Below are positions 58,797 to 64,000 of a stretch of DNA of 64,000 bases, in pieces. Position numbers and translations under genes: made by a program. Location: assembly GCA_013297865.1 (NCBI GenBank), contig JAAFIP010000005.1, positions 186,001-250,000 on the forward strand. The letters are read 5' to 3'. Under the pieces are notes generated by a model. That model searched no databases. It had not been told where the DNA came from and saw only the letters and a program-made list of their open reading frames with translations. The stretch comes from Polaromonas sp. GTDB lineage: Bacteria > Pseudomonadota > Gammaproteobacteria > Burkholderiales > Burkholderiaceae_C. Every line of letters starts with the position of its first letter. Positions within the stretch are counted from its first letter, which is position 1.

Positions 58797-59912
58797 ATGC
58801 TTATATTCAGATTTTGCGCTTTCTTTCTGCAGCGGTATGCCCGTTGTGCTGCCGTCAGCCTGGGCGCGCTGCTGCTGTGTAGCCAACTGACGGGCTGCAT
58901 TACTACCGCTGTGCTCATCGCTGCCCAGTATGCCGACAGCCTGCCGCCCGCCTGCCGCAACTTGTCCAGCGTGGAGCGCGCGATGGCCGCACGCTGCGGT
59001 GGTTACAAACCTGGTGAATTAATTGCCAAAGATGTCAATGCGCGCGTTGTGTCAGACTGTCCCCTGACAAATTTTGCTCGCAACCCTGCCCTTTGGCATG
59101 GTTTACCCGAACTCCTGGCCAAGGGCGCCAGCCCCGAGCGCTGCGAGGCTGCGCCTTTGCTGGCCATGGCAGAGACCACAGCCTGCCCCGCGTTTACCCA
59201 GATGTCTGCCAGCACGCTGGACGCCGTGCGCTGGCTGGCCCAGGCCGATGGGGCCTCCATCAATGGCCCGGTACTCAATATGCTGACCTGCCCCGAAGCC
59301 GTGAGCGCAGGCCTGTCCTCAATCGCAGCGCAGTGGGTGGCCCAGGGCCATCTGCAGCCGCAGCAGGCCCGCTTTGCTGTGCTGTCCTATATCCACCCGG
59401 TAAGCCTGTCGCAGCCTTGGGTGGCAGACCTGCTGCGCGCGGGCCACCAGCCCCTGCGGGCCGTGCAGACCAGCGCCTTGGGCTTTGAGCAGGCGCTGGC
59501 ACTGGGCGATACCCGCGCCTTAGCCTGGTGGACCCAGCAAGTGCCATCGCTGGTACACCGCGCGCCGCCCAAGGGGCCTGGCTATGTGCCCTGGCTGCCG
59601 CTGGCGCGCAGCATGGCGCCAGGCTTTGCAAGCGACGATGCCGCACGGCTGCGCAGTGCGCAGCTGCTGATCCAGCAGGGGGCCAATCTGAATGCCAGCC
59701 TGCCCTACGACCGCGGACAAAGCGTAGGTGACTACGCCCGCGGTGTGCAACCACAGCTATGGCCTCAACTGCAGGCGCTGTGGCAAAGCAGTCCGTCGCA
59801 GCGCCAGAGCGTGGCGCTACAGACCCTGCCTGTACTTTTGCAACTAGGCAGCGGCATGGAACGCGTCGATGTCAGGCCGCATTCCGCTGTCAAAACCGCT
59901 GTAGAGGAGTAA
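58797..59912 (+). CDS. Unknown exported lipoprotein with ankyrin-like helical repeats
   Basis: A 371-residue protein with an export signal ending in a lipobox (LLLCSQLTGC). The mature part is mostly helical, with several Cys (PACRN, AARCGG, SDCPL, TACPA) and a region RSAQLLIQQGANLNASLPYD that reads like an ankyrin repeat; WHGLPELLAKGASPERCEAA is similar. No family can be named. A terminator follows it. Periplasmic or outer-membrane location is inferred. Confidence 0.7.
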   Translation: MLIFRFCAFFLQRYARCAAVSLGALLLCSQLTGCITTAVLIAAQYADSLPPACRNLSSVERAMAARCGGYKPGELIAKDVNARVVSDCPLTNFARNPALWHGLPELLAKGASPERCEAAPLLAMAETTACPAFTQMSASTLDAVRWLAQADGASINGPVLNMLTCPEAVSAGLSSIAAQWVAQGHLQPQQARFAVLSYIHPVSLSQPWVADLLRAGHQPLRAVQTSALGFEQALALGDTRALAWWTQQVPSLVHRAPPKGPGYVPWLPLARSMAPGFASDDAARLRSAQLLIQQGANLNASLPYDRGQSVGDYARGVQPQLWPQLQALWQSSPSQRQSVALQTLPVLLQLGSGMERVDVRPHSAVKTAVEE

Positions 59913-59951
59913 ACCACCACCATCCTTTTTGTTTGATTGTTTCCAAGGTTT

Positions 59952-59990
59952 ATACCGCCGCGGTGCCTGCACTGCAGCGGTATTTTTTTG
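59952..59990. terminator. Rho-independent terminator
   Basis: ATACCGC (59952-59958) pairs with GCGGTAT (59977-59983), followed by seven T. It lies between the unknown lipoprotein gene and the convergent glpD end. Confidence 0.7.
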
Positions 59991-60000
59991 TCTGTTTTAT

Positions 60001-60060
60001 AGGTGTTTTAGGCCGCCTGGCCAATAGAATGTCGCGGGAACAGCTATTAATTCAGTAGCA
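60001..60060 (+). repeat. Dispersed element abutting the glpD stop codon
   Basis: Copy with AGGCCGCCTGGCC arm, AATAGAATGTCGCGGGAACA core and GCTATTAATTCAGTAGC end. Its last base is directly next to the glpD stop codon at 60061-60063. Confidence 0.87.
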
Positions 60061-61656
60061 TCAAGGTAACTCAAGATAGTGCGCAGCCAGTGCGGTGAAC
60101 GCTTCCAGCTGGGGGTCAATGCCGGTTTCTTCGTGCAGCAGCGTGGCCACTTCGGCGGCCAGGCTGGCTGCCAGCGCGGCGTCCAGAAACAGCAGCCGCG
60201 ATCTGCGTGCCAGCACGTCTTCCACCGTGCGGGCATACTCGCAGCGCGCGGCAAAGCGCACCATGGCCTCAGTCAATCCGCTGGCCCCTGCACCGCCCAG
60301 CTCGCGCCGCGCACCAGGCAGCGCCAGCACCGCTTGCGCCTCGCTGCCATACAGGTGCAGGCCCGGTTGCGCGCTCACGCGGGTGCTGGTGGGCTGCGCG
60401 CCCACCAGTGGCAGGTGCACCGTGGCGCCGCCAGCGCGCTGGTCTAGCAGCTGCGCGGCCATGGCCTGGGTCAGCACGTCTTCGGCCATGGCACGGTAGG
60501 TGGTCCACTTGCCGCCGGTGACGGTGACCAGGCCCGACTTGCTCACGATGATGGTGTGCTCGCGGCTCAGTGCCTTGGTGTTGCCGCCATCATCGTCTTG
60601 CGGTTTAACCAGGGGCCGCAGCCCCACCCAGACCGATTTGACATCGCTGCGCTGTGGCGCGCGGGTGAGGTACTGGGCTGCTTCGCCCAGGATGAACTGG
60701 ATCTCTTCATTGAAAGGAGTGGGCTCGCGGGCCAGGTCGTGGCGCGGCGTATCAGTGGTGCCCAGGATGACCTTGCCCAGCCAGGGCACGGCAAACAGCA
60801 CACGGCCGTCCGACGTCTTGGGCACCAGCAGGGCATGGTCGGTGGGGAAAAACTCGCGGTCCACCACCACATGCACGCCCTGACTGGGCGCGACCATGGC
60901 TTTGACGGGGCGCTGGATGCTCTGCCCGTCCTGCTGGCGAAACGCGTCCACCCAAACACCCGCTGCGTTGATCACGCAGCGCGCCTTGATGGGGTAGACC
61001 GTGCCTGTTTCGGTGTCCTGCACCGACAGGCCCGTGACCTTGCCTGCCTCGTGTGTGAGCTGCGTGGCGGCGCAATAATTCAGCAGCAAAGCGCCACGGT
61101 GGGCGGCGGTTTTGGCCAAGGCCAGCGCCAGGCGCGCATCGTCAAACTGGCCGTCCCAGTATTTCACGCCGCCGGTCAGGCCTTCGGGTTTGGCCGTGGG
61201 CAGCAGCTTCAGCGTGCTGGCTCGGCTTAAAAATTCAGTAGCGCCCAGGCCGGCCTTGCCTGCCAGCAGGTCGTACATTTTCAGGCCGATGCCATAAAAC
61301 GGCGCTTGCCACCAGGCATACGAGGGCATGACAAACGGCAGCGGCTGCGCCAGATGGGGTGCATTGGCCAGCAAGGTGGTGCGTTCATGCAAGGCCTCGC
61401 GCACGAGGCTGATGTTGCCCTGCGCCAGATAGCGCACGCCGCCGTGCACCAGCTTGGTGGCGCGCGAGGAAGTGCCTTTGGCAAAGTCATGGCTCTCGCA
61501 CAGCACCACACTGAAGCCGCGGGCCGCAGCGTCCAGTGCCACACCCAGGCCGGTAGCGCCGCCGCCAATGATGGCCACATCATAGGTGCAGGGCTGGGCC
61601 AACTGCCGCATCAGAGCAGCGCGGTCGGTAGCGTGAGGGGCAGATACTGGGGACAT
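60061..61656 (-). CDS. glpD: Glycerol-3-phosphate dehydrogenase GlpD
   Basis: A membrane-associated FAD enzyme oxidising glycerol-3-phosphate to dihydroxyacetone phosphate and passing electrons to quinone. The 531 residues show the FAD motif AIIGGGATGLGVALDAAARG, SSRATKLVHGGVRYL, WDGQFDDARLALALAKTAAH, FAVPWLGKVILGTTDTP and a C-terminal DAO domain (RFAARCEYARTVEDVLARRS). ATG 61656 gives the usual length; ATG 61722 is in frame. It lies downstream of glpU-glpV on the same strand, joining glycerol uptake to central metabolism. A glycerol kinase gene is not in the window. Confidence 0.97.
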   Translation of the reverse strand: MSPVSAPHATDRAALMRQLAQPCTYDVAIIGGGATGLGVALDAAARGFSVVLCESHDFAKGTSSRATKLVHGGVRYLAQGNISLVREALHERTTLLANAPHLAQPLPFVMPSYAWWQAPFYGIGLKMYDLLAGKAGLGATEFLSRASTLKLLPTAKPEGLTGGVKYWDGQFDDARLALALAKTAAHRGALLLNYCAATQLTHEAGKVTGLSVQDTETGTVYPIKARCVINAAGVWVDAFRQQDGQSIQRPVKAMVAPSQGVHVVVDREFFPTDHALLVPKTSDGRVLFAVPWLGKVILGTTDTPRHDLAREPTPFNEEIQFILGEAAQYLTRAPQRSDVKSVWVGLRPLVKPQDDDGGNTKALSREHTIIVSKSGLVTVTGGKWTTYRAMAEDVLTQAMAAQLLDQRAGGATVHLPLVGAQPTSTRVSAQPGLHLYGSEAQAVLALPGARRELGGAGASGLTEAMVRFAARCEYARTVEDVLARRSRLLFLDAALAASLAAEVATLLHEETGIDPQLEAFTALAAHYLELP

Positions 61657-61791
61657 GAAATAGATCAGACTAGCAAGCGTGATGCCACAGGAAGTGTGTG
61701 CATCAGAAAATAAGGGGGGCACATCGGCCCGTCAAACGCCCACAGCGTATGACGGACCGATCTTAACAACGCCAATGCCCCAGGCTTGGCT

Positions 61792-63594
<1,803 letters not shown>

Positions 63595-63680
63595 CGTTCA
63601 TCTCCTCAGATCGCCTCCCCATGGCAGGTGGGTGACCTCGGCCCTGGGGAAGCAATGGGCCGGATTACCTTGGAAACTTG

Positions 63681-63989
63681 TCAACCTCGTCGCATGATCA
63701 GCACCAGCATCAACATCGACAGCACAAAACTGATCCAGATCGACGGCTCGCTGCCCAGCGACAGCCAGGCCATCAGCTTGCCGCTCAGGCCAATAAAGGC
63801 CAGGTTGATATAGGCCGCCGTCAGCAGACCAATGAACAGCCGGTCACCGCGCGTGGTCTCCAGCGGCAGAAAGCCCTTGCGCAGCGTGGTGGGCGACTTG
63901 CGCTCCCACACGGTCATGACCACCAGCATCAGCACAATGCAGGTGAAGAAAACTGCAACAGGTGTGGTCCAGGCCATCCATCGAAACAT
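63681..63989 (-). CDS. glpU: Small membrane protein GlpU-like (DUF2160)
   Basis: A 102-residue membrane protein with three hydrophobic segments (VAVFFTCIVLMLVVMTVW, FIGLLTAAYINLAFIGL, SIWISFVLSMLMLVLIM) and the connecting loop ERKSPTTLRKGFLPLETTRG. It matches the DUF2160 protein encoded with glycerol ABC transporter genes (glpU of the rhizobial glp operon), whose role is unclear. ATG 63989 follows AGGAG near the window edge, so the gene is complete. It is followed by glpV and glpD. Confidence 0.9.
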   Translation of the reverse strand: MFRWMAWTTPVAVFFTCIVLMLVVMTVWERKSPTTLRKGFLPLETTRGDRLFIGLLTAAYINLAFIGLSGKLMAWLSLGSEPSIWISFVLSMLMLVLIMRRG

Positions 63990-64000
63990 GCGGTGCTCCT

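Overview
The window looks like ordinary chromosome from a GC-rich betaproteobacterium of the order Burkholderiales, most likely family Comamonadaceae. The pointers are Bug-type solute receptors, a PhaM-like granule protein, a DUF3567 protein, GTP-type PEP carboxykinase, a GlpU/GlpV/GlpD glycerol module and PilT/PilU. Genus cannot be fixed from the sequence alone. I see no tRNA, rRNA, CRISPR array, transposase or prophage.

Layout. 0-8 kb: end of a membrane-protein gene, putA, a divergent two-component system (response regulator and histidine kinase) bracketed by two paralogous unknown genes, and an AsnC/Lrp regulator. 8-12 kb: sulfatase plus two Bug receptors. 12-14.3 kb: Lrp regulator divergent from ornithine cyclodeaminase and arginase (arginine/ornithine catabolism). 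14.5-21 kb: unknown gene, yggS, pilT, pilU, an orphan type-I binding protein, a beta-hydroxyacid dehydrogenase. 21-25 kb: CnoX-like thioredoxin, purE-purK-sua5. 25-29 kb: a degenerate SGNH lipoprotein, pckG, orphan modA. 29-35.7 kb: a co-directional cassette of SPFH/SHOCT protein, DUF4178 zinc-ribbon membrane protein, DUF350 protein, membrane spermidine-synthase-like protein and a Tat/lipobox FAD amine-oxidase-like protein. 36-40 kb: a CPA2 antiporter bracketed by a long inverted repeat, then glcD. 40-50 kb: PsiF-like protein, LysR regulator, zincin/Sel1 protein, purU, omega-aminotransferase, a BLUF photoreceptor with an unknown partner, DUF3567, DUF3108, IclR. 50-60 kb: FAH-family hydrolase, a HAMP-only receptor, DUF1415, methyltransferase, enoyl-CoA hydratase, small lipoproteins, NMT1-like binding protein, phaM, FIST protein, unknown lipoprotein. 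60-64 kb: glpD, glpV and glpU.

The most notable non-genic structure is repeat DNA. (1) A ~50-60 bp dispersed element occurs at least 17 times, and seven copies are translated in frame inside real genes. (2) A 241-bp element made of two long hairpins occurs twice in inverted orientation around the CPA2 antiporter; the stems differ between copies by compensatory base changes. (3) A second element with 45-nt perfect inverted arms occurs twice, before and after the DUF4178-DUF350 gene pair, again with a compensatory change.

The best candidate for an underdescribed system is the 29.1-35.7 kb cassette, which combines membrane scaffold proteins with polyamine-type enzymes. All functional statements come from reading motifs by eye; no database search was run.
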